Under the pieces are notes generated by a model that saw only the letters and a list, made by a program, of their open reading frames with translations, was not told the origin of the DNA and searched no databases. Below are positions 22,968 through 31,992 of a stretch of DNA of 45,595 nucleotides, piece by piece; within the stretch, counting starts at the first letter, position 1, and every line of letters begins with the position of its first letter. The stretch lies in the NCBI GenBank assembly GCA_021793675.1, contig JAJYSG010000010.1, positions 1 to 45,595 on the forward strand, written 5' to 3'. This DNA is from Actinomycetes bacterium (lineage in GTDB: Bacteria > Actinomycetota > Actinomycetes > Actinomycetales > Cellulomonadaceae). Made by a program: the position numbers and the translations under genes.

Positions 22968-23360
22968 ATGTCGGTCGTGGTGGGGTACGTCCCGACGGTG
23001 GAGGGAAGAGCGGCGCTGGACGCCGCCGTGCGGGAGTCGGCGCTGCGGCGCGAACGCGTGGTGGTGGTCGTCAGCACGCGGAGCGACGAGCCGTCCGAGC
23101 AGCAGCACGACCTCGACGTCGCGTTGGCGGCGGTGCACGAGGAGCTGGAGACAGCGGGCCTGGAGCACGAGATCCGCATGCTTGTCGGGGGTGACGTGGC
23201 AGAGGACCTGATCAGCACGGCCGAGGAGACTCGCGCCGAGCTTGTCATCATCGGCCTGCGGCGGCGCAGCCCTGTCGGCAAGCTGATCCTGGGCGCCAAC
23301 GCGCAGCGGGTGCTGTTCGATGCGCCGTGCCCGGTCCTCACGGTCAAGCCCGAACTCTGA
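22968..23360 (+). CDS. universal stress protein (UspA family)
   Basis: A single-domain protein of 130 residues with an N-terminal strand VVVGYVPTVEGRAALDAAV and the C-terminal ATP-type signature LVIIGLRRRSPVGKLILGANAQRVL, followed by CPVLTV. In ATP-binding members the loop reads G-2x-G-9x-G(S/T); here it is altered (a wider gap before GKLILG, and Ala after the last Gly), so nucleotide binding is possible but not certain. AGGAGG lies 4 bases before the ATG. A TAGCGT hexamer near 22913 is a possible -10. It is next to the primary sigma factor but separated by a 180-base leader region. Confidence 0.88.
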   Translation: MSVVVGYVPTVEGRAALDAAVRESALRRERVVVVVSTRSDEPSEQQHDLDVALAAVHEELETAGLEHEIRMLVGGDVAEDLISTAEETRAELVIIGLRRRSPVGKLILGANAQRVLFDAPCPVLTVKPEL

Positions 23361-23470
23361 GAAGGGCCGGGAATCTTCCGCGCGCGTGGCTCGTTCGAGA
23401 ACAGGAGCATCGCACCGGGATCACCCACCGGTCAGGTGGTGCACAACCGTCGGGCCGAGGAGGCCGTCGG

Positions 23471-23476
23471 TACAAT
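23471..23476 (+). promoter_or_regulatory. -10 element of the primary sigma factor gene
   Basis: TACAAT, five of six matches to TATAAT, followed by an A/T-richer stretch (ATCTGTCTG) unusual for this GC level. The predicted start near 23483 gives a leader of about 59 bases with GAAAGG before the GTG at 23542. I see no good -35 at 16-19 bases upstream. Confidence 0.6.
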
Positions 23477-23541
23477 ATCTGTCTGTTCGTCGGACCGTGG
23501 CTGCGGTGCCGGTGCCGCCGATAGCTGCCGAAAGGTAATCC

Positions 23542-24939
<1,398 letters not shown>

Positions 24940-24953
24940 GCCTGTCGTAGGCG

Positions 24954-24993
24954 GACACGGGGAGGGCGGCCTTCGGGCGGCCCTCCCCGTGTC
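24954..24993 (+). terminator. strong intrinsic terminator after the sigma factor gene
   Basis: Perfect 14-bp arms 24954-24967 and 24980-24993 around a 12-base loop that can pair further inside and contains a TTCG turn. It lies 14 bases after the stop. No T-tract follows. Confidence 0.8.
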
Positions 24994-25680
24994 GTTCGCG
25001 CGAGCGTCATGCCCGGTGGTGCACCGGCCCGGAGCGTGCTCGTGCGGCATCCCTCGGGCAACGACCGGGGTTCTGCTCGGCCGTGCGCACGAGCCGGGAC
25101 GCCGACTGGGTGGCACCTCGGCCGGGGAGGGTCCGCGAACCCTGGTCGTGCGACCTGTGGACGCTCCCGGCCGCCGATCGGCGGTGCACGCCACACTGCG
25201 TGCCGGACGATGCGGAGCAGGTGCGGCCACAGGGGAAGGCGCGGGCATGGCGACACCGCTGCGATGACGCAGGTGAGGGGGTCCAGGTGGCAGCCCGGAC
25301 CCCCTCGGCGCACGAATCAAGGTCGACCTTCTGGGTAGAGATGGAGCTCGAATGCGCGCACCCCTATGGTCTCATCGCCGGGAAGCACCCCGCGGTCGCC
25401 GTCGCCCGAACGGGTGTCCCGGTCGTTGCTCGTGGCGCCCGGCGCGGTGGCGAGCCCGGAGCCCGCAGCTCGGGCGGTGCGTGGGCTGGTCCGGGACGGC
25501 GTCACTGCCGGCACCGGCGGCGTGCGCCCGAGCCCGACACGCCCGACGCCTTCCGGGCCGCGCAGGTCGTCCCGGTTGTCCGGGACGTTCATCTCGCAAT
25601 TGGCGGGCCGAGGGTCTCTCCGGTGCCCGCGGGTGGGGTCACCCCATCGTGTGGCGGGCGTCCGGGCTGGTCGTGATGCC
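24994..25680. other. gene-poor gap of about 690 bases
   Basis: I find no reading frame here with a recognisable product, a convincing ribosome site or the strong third-position GC seen in the neighbours. The longer frames (for example 25009-25338 and 25366-25683 plus, 25317-25592 minus) are rich in Arg, Pro and Gly, as chance frames in GC-rich DNA are. The stretch contains one strong hairpin (25275-25306) and ends at a promoter-like hexamer for the PAS-GGDEF gene. It could hold a small RNA, a decayed gene or a long regulatory region; the sequence does not decide. Confidence 0.55.
25275..25306. terminator. 10-bp perfect hairpin with no adjacent gene
   Basis: Arms 25275-25284 (GAGGGGGTCC) and 25297-25306 (GGACCCCCTC) with a 12-base loop. 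It has the shape of a terminator but does not follow an accepted gene. It may end a small untranslated RNA from the preceding 280 bases, or be an orphan. Confidence 0.5.
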
Positions 25681-25686
25681 TAGGGT
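25681..25686 (+). promoter_or_regulatory. -10 element upstream of the PAS-GGDEF gene, with two-codon leader frame
   Basis: TAGGGT is followed by six bases and then ATGTCATGA (25693-25701), that is Met-Ser-stop. The transcript is predicted to begin on this ATG, giving a 52-base leader before the GTG at 25745 that opens with a minimal reading frame. Confidence 0.45.
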
Positions 25687-25744
25687 GCGCCGATGTCATG
25701 ACGGGAGTCGGGACGAGGAGTGTGGCAGGGAGAGACGCATCACC

Positions 25745-26665
25745 GTGACCAACGCCGCATCGCCGACGGCAGAAGCGTTCGCCGCGCTGCCGGACGGCGC
25801 CTACCTCGTGGACCGCGGCCGCACCGTGACCTCCTGGAACTCGGCCGCCGAAGACATCAGCGGCAACTCGGCGCGCGAGGTGCTGGGCCACTGCTGCGGC
25901 GACGGGCTGCTCGACCACGTGGACGACGAGGGTCGCTCGATCTGCGGCGAGCAGTGCCCGCTGCTGCAGACCATGCACGACGGTCAGCCGCGCACGGTGC
26001 GGGTGATGCTCCACCATCGCGAGGGGCACCCGGTGCCGGTCGAGGTGCGAGCCGCGCCGCTGCAGGACGCGCACGGCACGGTGGTCGGGGCGGTCGAGAC
26101 GTTCCGGCGGGACGTCGACCGGTTCGCCGAGCGGGCGCCGCTGGACGTGCTGGACGTGCTGGACGTGCCGGACGGTGCGGACCCGCTGACCGCCTTGGGG
26201 AACTGCCGGTCGCTGGAGTCCTACCTCGTCGACCGGCTGGCGGCCCTGGCCCACCACGGGCTGCCGCTCGGCGTGCTGCTCTGCGACGTGGACGGCTTGA
26301 CCGAGACCAACGACCGCTTCGGCCGGGCTGCTGGGGATCGGCTGCTGCAGGTGGTGGCGGACACCCTGGTGCAGTGCCTGCCCGGACCCGGCCGGGCCTT
26401 CCGGTACGGCGGTGACGAGCTCGTCGGCCTCGTCTCGCACGACGACCTGAGGACCTTCGCAAGCCGCGTGTGCGCCTACGTCGCCGAGTCACGCATCGGG
26501 CTGCCGGACGCCGTGCTGCGCGTGACGATGTCGGTGGGCGCGACGATGGCACGCCCGGGCGAGGACCACACCGACGTGCTGCGACGGGCAGCGCGGCTGC
26601 TCCGGAGGGCGCGTAACGCCGGAGGGAACCGCGCGGTCACGGACGCGGTGGTGGGGCGGCGGTAG
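25745..26665 (+). CDS. PAS-GGDEF protein, putative diguanylate cyclase
   Basis: The 306 residues comprise an N-terminal PAS domain (about 8-125) with cysteines at 50, 51, 67 and 71 (HCC, then ICGEQCPLLQ), a short hinge with a threefold Leu-Asp-Val repeat (133-141), and a GGDEF domain (about 145-300) whose active-site loop is GGDEL (222-226) with the usual DVDGLTETND substrate segment. A GGDEF domain makes cyclic di-GMP from GTP; Phe to Leu at the last loop position is tolerated in some members, so activity is possible. No RxxD inhibitory site precedes the loop. There are no membrane helices. The GTG at 25745 has GGGAGAG 11 bases or so upstream. It ends 7 bases from the convergent DUF7455 gene. 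Confidence 0.88.
   Translation: MTNAASPTAEAFAALPDGAYLVDRGRTVTSWNSAAEDISGNSAREVLGHCCGDGLLDHVDDEGRSICGEQCPLLQTMHDGQPRTVRVMLHHREGHPVPVEVRAAPLQDAHGTVVGAVETFRRDVDRFAERAPLDVLDVLDVPDGADPLTALGNCRSLESYLVDRLAALAHHGLPLGVLLCDVDGLTETNDRFGRAAGDRLLQVVADTLVQCLPGPGRAFRYGGDELVGLVSHDDLRTFASRVCAYVAESRIGLPDAVLRVTMSVGATMARPGEDHTDVLRRAARLLRRARNAGGNRAVTDAVVGRR
26141..26167. repeat. 9-bp tandem repeat inside the PAS-GGDEF hinge
   Basis: CTGGACGTG occurs three times without change and in frame, encoding Leu-Asp-Val three times. It lies between the two domains, where copy-number change would alter the linker length without breaking the frame. Confidence 0.85.
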
Positions 26666-26672
26666 GACGCGG

Positions 26673-26897
26673 TCAGCCCGCGACGCCGGCGCCCGCGCCG
26701 TGCTCCGCGTGCAGGCGGTCGGTCTCGTCCTGCACGTGGGTCGCCACGGAGGAGAACTTGTCGGCGTGCTCACGCGCGTGGTGCGCGCAGAACAGCAGCT
26801 CTCCGGAGGGCAGGAGGACGCGGACGTAGGCCTGCGCGCCGCAACGGTCGCAACGGTCGGCTGCGGTCAGCGGGGCGGGGGTCTGGGTCGCGTTCAC
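26673..26897 (-). CDS. DUF7455 small zinc-ribbon-like protein
   Basis: The product has 74 residues. It has a Cys pair in DRCDRCGAQAYVRV (Cys16 and Cys19) and a Cys-x-His-His in LLFCAHHAREH (Cys37, His39, His40), which could form one metal site. This matches a small protein family that is common in Actinobacteria near sigA and parE. The function is unknown. I choose the GTG at 26897 because homologues as I recall them begin shortly before LTAADRCDRC; an in-frame ATG at 26930 would add 11 residues. No clear ribosome site precedes either. It is convergent with the PAS-GGDEF gene and divergent from parE. Confidence 0.85.
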   Translation of the reverse strand: MNATQTPAPLTAADRCDRCGAQAYVRVLLPSGELLFCAHHAREHADKFSSVATHVQDETDRLHAEHGAGAGVAG

Positions 26898-27116
26898 GAA
26901 TCCATAGAACCACCCCGGGCGCGGATCCATGTCACCGGGTGGCCCAGGTTCGCCCTGCGCGTACAGAATCGTGACGTCCGGTCACATCGTCGTGACGTCC
27001 GTGACACGTCCTGCACCGTCGCACCACAGGGTCGACACACCGGGGTCCACGTGCTTGAGCCGCTCCCGGCCCAGGCCGCCGCCGCGTGCCGACCGAGGGG
27101 CGTCGGCACCCGCGGC

Positions 27117-27122
27117 TACCAT
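27117..27122 (+). promoter_or_regulatory. -10 element of leaderless parE
   Basis: TACCAT is followed by six bases and the GTG at 27129, with no ribosome site. It is one of the closest matches to TATAAT among the leaderless promoters in this window. Confidence 0.6.
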
Positions 27123-27128
27123 CCTGGC

Positions 27129-29249
27129 GTGACGACGACCGACTCCCAGTCCAGCTACACGGCCCGGCACCTCTCGGTGCTCGAGGGCCTGGAGGCGGTC
27201 CGCAAGCGTCCGGGCATGTACGTGGGCACCACCGACAGCCGCGGCCTCATGCACTGCCTCTGGGAGATCATCGACAACGCGGTCGACGAGGCCCTGGGCG
27301 GCTACTGCGAGCACATCGAGGTCGTGCTGCGCGCCGACGGGTCGGTCGAGGTGCGTGACGACGGGCGCGGCATCCCGGTCGACATCGAGCCGAAGACGGG
27401 CCTGACGGGCGTCGAGGTCGTCTTCACCAAGCTGCACGCCGGTGGCAAGTTCGGGGGCGGGTCGTACGCCGCGTCCGGTGGCCTGCACGGCGTCGGCGCC
27501 TCCGTCGTCAACGCCCTCTCGGCGCGGCTGGACGTCGAGGTGGACCGCAACGGGCGCACCTACCGGATGGCGTTCCATCGTGGCGAGCCGGGGGAGTTCG
27601 CCGGCGAGGGACCGGACGCCCCGTTCGAGCCCTTCGTCTCCGGCTCGGTGCTGGAGACGGTCGGCAAGGTGGGCAAGGCCGTCACCGGCACGCGCGTGCG
27701 GTACTGGGCGGATCGGCAGATCTTCCTGCCGTCCGCGGTGTTCTCGTACGACGAGCTGGCCACGCGCGCGCGCCAGACGAGCTTCCTGGTGCCCGGGCTG
27801 GAGATCACGCTGCGCGACGAGCGCGGCCTGCCGGGCACGTCGGGTGAGGTTGGGCCGCACTCCGAGACCTTCCGGCACACCGGTGGCGTGGTCGACTTCG
27901 TCGACTACCTGGCCCCCGACCCGAAGGTCACCGAGGTCTGGCACCTGGCGGGCTCGGGCACGTTCACCGAGACGGTGCCCGTGCTCGACGAGCGCGGACA
28001 CATGACGCCGCAGGCGGTCGAGCGCATGTGCGAGGTGGACGTCGCGCTGCGGTGGGGCATCGGGTACGAGACCGACGTGCGCTCGTTCGTCAACATCATC
28101 GCCACGCCGAAGGGCGGTACCCACGTTGCAGGCTTCGAGCAGGCGTTGCTCAAGACGCTGCGCGACGCCGTGACGGCCAACGCCCGCCGTCTCAAGGTCT
28201 CGGCGAAGAACGGCGAGGAGCGGCTGGAGAAGGACGACGTGATGGCGGGCCTGACGGCGGTCGTCACCGTGCGCCTGGCCGAACCGCAGTTCGAAGGCCA
28301 GACGAAGGAGGTGCTGGGGACCGCCGCCGTGCGCGGCATCGTCGCCAAGGTCGTCGGCAGCGAGCTGAACGCTCTCCTCACCTCGACCAGGGGCGCCGTC
28401 AAGGCGCAGGCCACGGCGCTGCTCGACAAGATCGTCGCGGAGATGCAGGGACGCCTGGCGGCGCGCAAGCAGAAGGAGATCTCGCGCCGCAAGACCGCGC
28501 TGGAGTCCAGCTCGCTGCCGCCCAAGCTGGCCGACTGCCGCATCGACGACGTCGAGCGCAGCGAGCTGTTCATCGTCGAGGGGGACAGCGCCCTCGGTAC
28601 CGCCAAGCTCGCGCGCTCGTCGGACTACCAGGCGCTGCTGCCCATCCGCGGCAAGATCCTCAACGTCCAGAAGGCCTCGATCTCGGACATGCTCCACAAC
28701 GCCGAGTGCGCGGCGATCATCCAGGTGGTCGGCGCCGGCTCGGGCCGCACGTTCGACCTGGAGCAGGCCCGCTACGGCAAGATCATCATGATGACGGACG
28801 CCGACGTCGACGGCGCCCACATCCGTACCCTGCTGCTCACGCTGTTCTACCGGTACATGCGCCCGATGGTGGCCGCCGGCCGGGTGTACGCCGCGGTGCC
28901 GCCGCTGCACCGGATCGAGCTCATGGGCAACCGCAAGGCCGACGAGGACAAGTACCTCTACACGTACTCGGAGGCGGAGCTCGTCACCACGCTGAAGAAG
29001 CTCGAGCGGGCCGGCCGGCGCTACTCGGACGACATCCAGCGCTACAAGGGCCTCGGCGAGATGGATGCCGAGCAGCTCGCGGAGACGACCATGGACCCAC
29101 GCCACCGCACGCTGCGGCGCGTCACCGTGGCCGCCGCCGAACGCGCGGAGCAGGTCTTCGACATGCTCATGGGCTCCGACGTCGGTCCCCGTCGGGACTT
29201 CATCGTCGAGCACGCCGACGAGCTCGACCGCAGCAAGATCGATGCCTGA
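27129..29249 (+). CDS. parE: DNA topoisomerase IV subunit B / type IIA topoisomerase B subunit
   Basis: ATPase subunit of a type IIA topoisomerase that relaxes and decatenates DNA. The 706 residues include the GHKL ATPase motifs EIIDNAVDEALGG (about 41-53), DDGRGIPV and GGLHGVGASVVNALS (about 118-132), the transducer region, and the TOPRIM domain with EGDSALGTAKLARSSDYQALLP and the metal-binding DADVDGAHI. I call it ParE rather than GyrB because it lies near the primary sigma factor and not near dnaN-recF; Streptomyces parE is likewise near hrdB. The partner parC is not in the window. The GTG at 27129 is placed six bases after TACCAT. Confidence 0.9.
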   Translation: MTTTDSQSSYTARHLSVLEGLEAVRKRPGMYVGTTDSRGLMHCLWEIIDNAVDEALGGYCEHIEVVLRADGSVEVRDDGRGIPVDIEPKTGLTGVEVVFTKLHAGGKFGGGSYAASGGLHGVGASVVNALSARLDVEVDRNGRTYRMAFHRGEPGEFAGEGPDAPFEPFVSGSVLETVGKVGKAVTGTRVRYWADRQIFLPSAVFSYDELATRARQTSFLVPGLEITLRDERGLPGTSGEVGPHSETFRHTGGVVDFVDYLAPDPKVTEVWHLAGSGTFTETVPVLDERGHMTPQAVERMCEVDVALRWGIGYETDVRSFVNIIATPKGGTHVAGFEQALLKTLRDAVTANARRLKVSAKNGEERLEKDDVMAGLTAVVTVRLAEPQFEGQTKEVLGTAAVRGIVAKVVGSELNALLTSTRGAVKAQATALLDKIVAEMQGRLAARKQKEISRRKTALESSSLPPKLADCRIDDVERSELFIVEGDSALGTAKLARSSDYQALLPIRGKILNVQKASISDMLHNAECAAIIQVVGAGSGRTFDLEQARYGKIIMMTDADVDGAHIRTLLLTLFYRYMRPMVAAGRVYAAVPPLHRIELMGNRKADEDKYLYTYSEAELVTTLKKLERAGRRYSDDIQRYKGLGEMDAEQLAETTMDPRHRTLRRVTVAAAERAEQVFDMLMGSDVGPRRDFIVEHADELDRSKIDA

Positions 29250-29294
29250 GCGCCGCCGTCGTCCTGGGAGGATGTCCGCGTGATGTCACCTCGT

Positions 29295-29306
29295 ACCACC
29301 GGTGGT
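29295..29306. promoter_or_regulatory. 12-bp perfect palindrome before the ABC ATPase gene
   Basis: ACCACCGGTGGT, 30 bases before the ATG at 29336 and 45 bases after the parE stop. It could be an operator or a short hairpin. No regulator is assigned. Confidence 0.35.
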
Positions 29307-29335
29307 CGTGCTCGTGCTCCGCGGGTGGTGGCGTC

Positions 29336-30145
29336 ATGAACGAGGTCCTGGACCTGCAGGACGTCTCGATCGTCCGGGGCGCGACCACCATCCTCGACGG
29401 CCTGTCGTGGACCGTCCGCGACGGCGAGCGGTGGGTGGTGCTGGGACGCAACGGCGCCGGGAAGACGACGCTGCTGCAGATCGCGTCGGGACGCATGCAC
29501 CCGAGCCACGGCGCCGCCGACGTCCTCGGGGCACGTCTGGGCCGTGTCGACGTGTTCGAGCTGCGCCCCCGCATCGGCCTGTCGAGCGCGGCACTGGCCG
29601 AGCACATCCCGTCCGGCGAGCTGGTGCGTGACGTCGTCGTCACCGCCGCGTACGGCGTCACGGGTCGGTGGCGCGAGCAGTACGAGGACCTCGACGAGGC
29701 CCGGGCGAACGACCTGCTCACGGTGTTCGGCGTCGACCACCTGGCGCGGCGCTACTTCGGCACGCTGTCGGAGGGTGAGCGCAAGCGGGTGCAGATCGCC
29801 CGCGCGCTCATGAGCGACCCCGAGCTGCTGCTGCTCGACGAGCCCGCCGCCGGTCTCGACCTCGGTGGTCGTGAGGAGCTGGTCGGTGCCCTGGCCGAGC
29901 TGGCGCGCGACCCGCGCTCGCCGGTGCTGGTGCTGGTCACGCACCACGTCGAAGAGATCCCGCCCGGCTTCACCCACGTGCTCCTGCTGCGGCAGGGCCA
30001 CGTCGAGGCGGCCGGTCCGCTCGACGAGGTGCTCACCGCCGAGCACCTGTCGACGACGTTCGGGGTCGAGCTCGAGCTCGACCGGCACGGCGAGCGCTGG
30101 TCGGCACGCGCCGTGCCGAGCACGGTGCGCACCGGCGCCCACTGA
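29336..30145 (+). CDS. ABC transporter ATP-binding protein
   Basis: A single nucleotide-binding domain of 269 residues. It has Walker A GRNGAGKTT (about 37-45), an unusual signature LSEGERKRVQIARAL (consensus LSGGQ), Walker B LLLLDEPAAGLD, and an H-loop in VLVLVTHHVEEI. It resembles the ModF/YbbL-like group of stand-alone ABC ATPases, and no permease gene is adjacent, so partner and substrate are unknown. The ATG at 29336 is preceded by a weak GGTGG. The frame runs far upstream through parE as a shadow. It may be co-transcribed with parE, with an 86-base gap. Confidence 0.88.
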   Translation: MNEVLDLQDVSIVRGATTILDGLSWTVRDGERWVVLGRNGAGKTTLLQIASGRMHPSHGAADVLGARLGRVDVFELRPRIGLSSAALAEHIPSGELVRDVVVTAAYGVTGRWREQYEDLDEARANDLLTVFGVDHLARRYFGTLSEGERKRVQIARALMSDPELLLLDEPAAGLDLGGREELVGALAELARDPRSPVLVLVTHHVEEIPPGFTHVLLLRQGHVEAAGPLDEVLTAEHLSTTFGVELELDRHGERWSARAVPSTVRTGAH

Positions 30146-30188
30146 CGGGCCGGCCGCGAAGGCCCACCGGCATCGGCACAGTTCGCGC

Positions 30189-30194
30189 TAGTGT
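30189..30194 (+). promoter_or_regulatory. candidate -10 element for the NfeD-SPFH pair
   Basis: TAGTGT matches TANNNT. The predicted leader of about 42 bases contains a GGCAGC/GCTGCC inverted repeat (30202-30207 and 30222-30227) just before the GGGAGGGGG ribosome site. Confidence 0.4.
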
Positions 30195-30242
30195 CGAGCC
30201 AGGCAGCACCGCTGAAGTGGCGCTGCCCGGGAGGGGGACGCC

Positions 30243-30674
30243 GTGGCCTGGCTGTGGTGGCTCGGAGCCGCGTTGGTGCTGGCGATCGCCGAGGAGCTCT
30301 CCCTCGGCCTGGTTCTCCTCATGCTCTCGGGCGGTGCGCTGGCCGGCGCCGTCGCTGCGGGGTTCGGCGCCTCGGTCGTCGTGCAGGTGATCGTCGCCGT
30401 CGTCGTCGCCGTGCTGCTGCTGTTCACGCTGCGGCCGTGGTTGCTGCGGCGCCTGCGCACGCGGCAGCGGCTCGTGGAGACCAACGTCAACGCGCTGGTC
30501 GGGCGCCAGGCGGTGGCCGTCACCGACGTGGCCGGCAACGGCGGCCGGGTGAAGATCGGCGGCGAGGTGTGGACGGCGCGGACCCGTACGGGCGCGCTCG
30601 TCGCGGCGGGCACGCCGGTGCGCGTGACCCAGATCGACGGCGCGACCGCCGTCGTCGAACCCATCGAGGAGTGA
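30243..30674 (+). CDS. NfeD-like membrane protein
   Basis: A short NfeD protein of 143 residues. Two to three hydrophobic helices (about 4-62) precede a charged turn and a C-terminal OB-fold domain (NALVGRQAVAVTDVAGNGGRV, then VRVTQIDGATAVVEP). The short class lacks the protease domain of long NfeD. It is almost always paired with an SPFH protein, as here, where the partner starts one base after the stop. The pair is thought to organise membrane domains. The GTG start at 30243 has GGGAGGGGG at 5 bases. Confidence 0.88.
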   Translation: MAWLWWLGAALVLAIAEELSLGLVLLMLSGGALAGAVAAGFGASVVVQVIVAVVVAVLLLFTLRPWLLRRLRTRQRLVETNVNALVGRQAVAVTDVAGNGGRVKIGGEVWTARTRTGALVAAGTPVRVTQIDGATAVVEPIEE

Positions 30675-30675
30675 C

Positions 30676-31845
30676 ATGAACGTCAACGTCGGCGAAGCGA
30701 TCGGCCTGGTCGTCCTCGCCCTGATCGCGCTCTTCGTCATCATCGCGCTGATGCGTGCCGTGCGGATCGTGCGGCAGGCGGAGGCCTACATCGTCGAGCG
30801 GCTGGGGCGCTACTCCCGGACGCTGGACGCGGGCCTGCACCTGCTCGTCCCGTTCGTCGACCGCGTGCGCGCCCGGGTGGACCTGCGGGAGCAGGTGGTG
30901 TCGTTCCCGCCGCAGCCGGTCATCACCTCCGACAACCTCGTCGTGTCCATCGACACCGTCATCTACTTCCAGGTGACCGAGCCGCGGGCGGCGGTCTACG
31001 AGATCGCCAACTACTACACCGGCATCGAGCAGCTCACCGTCACCACGCTCCGTAACGTCATCGGCACCATGGACCTCGAGCAGACCCTGACCAGCCGTGA
31101 CCAGATCAACGGCCAGCTGCGCGGGGTGCTCGACGAGGCGACGGGCAAGTGGGGCATCCGTGTCAACCGCGTGGAGCTCAAGGCGATCGACCCGCCGCCC
31201 ACCATCCAGAGCTCGATGGAGCAGCAGATGCGCGCCGAGCGCGACCGTCGCGCCACGATCCTCACCGCCGAGGGCGTCAAGCAGTCCAAGATCCTCACGG
31301 CCGAGGGGGAGAAGCAGGCCGCGGTGCTGCGGGCCGAGGGCGACGCGCAGTCGGCGGTGCTCCGCGCCGAGGGCGACGCGCGCGCCATCCTCCAGGTGTT
31401 CGACGCGATCCACCGTGGCGACGCCGACCCGAAGCTGCTGGCGTACCAGTACCTGCAGACGTTGCCGAAGATCGCCGAGAGCCCGTCGAGCACCATGTGG
31501 TTCCTGCCCGCCGAGCTGTCCGGGGCGCTCGGTCAGCTCGCGCGCGGCTTCGCCGGGACGGGGGCGCCCTCGCCGGACGAGCCGTCGGCTACGGCGGCCG
31601 AGCGGTCCGTCGCGTACCCGACGGGCAACCTGCCGCCGGTGTCGCTGCCGACCGCCGCCGAGGCGCTCGCCGAGGCGCGCCGCCAGTCCGCGGCGGCCAC
31701 GGCGGATGCCACCGACGCCGGCTCGCGCAGCGGCATGCCGTTCAACCCCGATGTCGAGGCAGGGCAGCGCCCGAGCGGTGCACCACGGGCGGGGCACGCG
31801 CGGCCGGTGGCGCCGGAAGCCCCGGAGGAGCCGACCGGCGAGTGA
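30676..31845 (+). CDS. SPFH/stomatin-family membrane protein
   Basis: The product has 389 residues. One N-terminal membrane helix (about 8-28) anchors a stomatin/prohibitin (SPFH) domain (about 30-200: ERLGRYSRTLDAGLHLLVPF, then VVSIDTVIYFQV and VTTLRNVIGTMDL). It is followed by a heptad-rich coiled coil with repeated ILTAEG/VLRAEGDA units (about 195-240), and a disordered Ala/Pro tail after about 300. Such proteins oligomerise into membrane rings or platforms. It forms a two-gene operon with nfeD (1-base gap) and is followed by a strong hairpin. The physiological role is not known from sequence. Confidence 0.92.
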   Translation: MNVNVGEAIGLVVLALIALFVIIALMRAVRIVRQAEAYIVERLGRYSRTLDAGLHLLVPFVDRVRARVDLREQVVSFPPQPVITSDNLVVSIDTVIYFQVTEPRAAVYEIANYYTGIEQLTVTTLRNVIGTMDLEQTLTSRDQINGQLRGVLDEATGKWGIRVNRVELKAIDPPPTIQSSMEQQMRAERDRRATILTAEGVKQSKILTAEGEKQAAVLRAEGDAQSAVLRAEGDARAILQVFDAIHRGDADPKLLAYQYLQTLPKIAESPSSTMWFLPAELSGALGQLARGFAGTGAPSPDEPSATAAERSVAYPTGNLPPVSLPTAAEALAEARRQSAAATADATDAGSRSGMPFNPDVEAGQRPSGAPRAGHARPVAPEAPEEPTGE

Positions 31846-31852
31846 CCCACCC

Positions 31853-31899
31853 CGGAGCCATGCGATCCGCCGCTCGTGCGGGCCGGTCGCATGGCTCCG
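31853..31899 (+). terminator. 13-bp perfect hairpin after the SPFH gene
   Basis: Arms 31853-31865 and 31887-31899 (CGGAGCCATGCGA and its complement) with a 21-base loop that is itself GC-rich. It begins 7 bases after the stop, and no T-tract follows. Confidence 0.75.
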
Positions 31900-31956
31900 T
31901 CGCGACGGGCGCCCCGGCGCGCGAGGACGGCCCGAGGACCAGGGTGCCGCCGGAAC

Positions 31957-31986
31957 TTGCTGAGTGAGTACTCACTCATTTACGCT
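31957..31986 (+). promoter_or_regulatory. promoter of the TetR-ABC exporter operon
   Basis: -35 TTGCTG (31957-31962), an 18-base spacer, and -10 TACGCT (31981-31986). The GTG of the TetR gene at 31993 comes exactly six bases after the -10, so the mRNA is probably leaderless. The palindromic operator covers the end of the -35 and nearly all of the spacer. Confidence 0.7.
31961..31978. promoter_or_regulatory. 18-bp perfect palindromic TetR operator
   Basis: TGAGTGAGTACTCACTCA is its own reverse complement over all 18 bases. It lies between the -35 and -10 elements of the promoter of the adjacent tetR gene, so binding would block RNA polymerase. Autoregulation and control of the downstream exporter follow by inference. 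Confidence 0.85.
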
Positions 31987-31992
31987 GGAGCC

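Noticed and set aside
19956-23168. 1070-residue minus-strand frame as one giant fusion ending in the polyprenyl synthase
   Set aside because: The upstream two thirds overlap the lipoprotein, DUF4192 and stress protein genes and lack homology-like sequence. The synthase starts at 21068.
25009-25683. Several 90-110 residue frames in the gap before the PAS-GGDEF gene
   Set aside because: They have no ribosome sites, no domains and no clear third-position GC bias; kept only as a gap description.
26982-29213. 743-residue minus-strand frame opposite parE
   Set aside because: It is a shadow; parE on the other strand has all family motifs.
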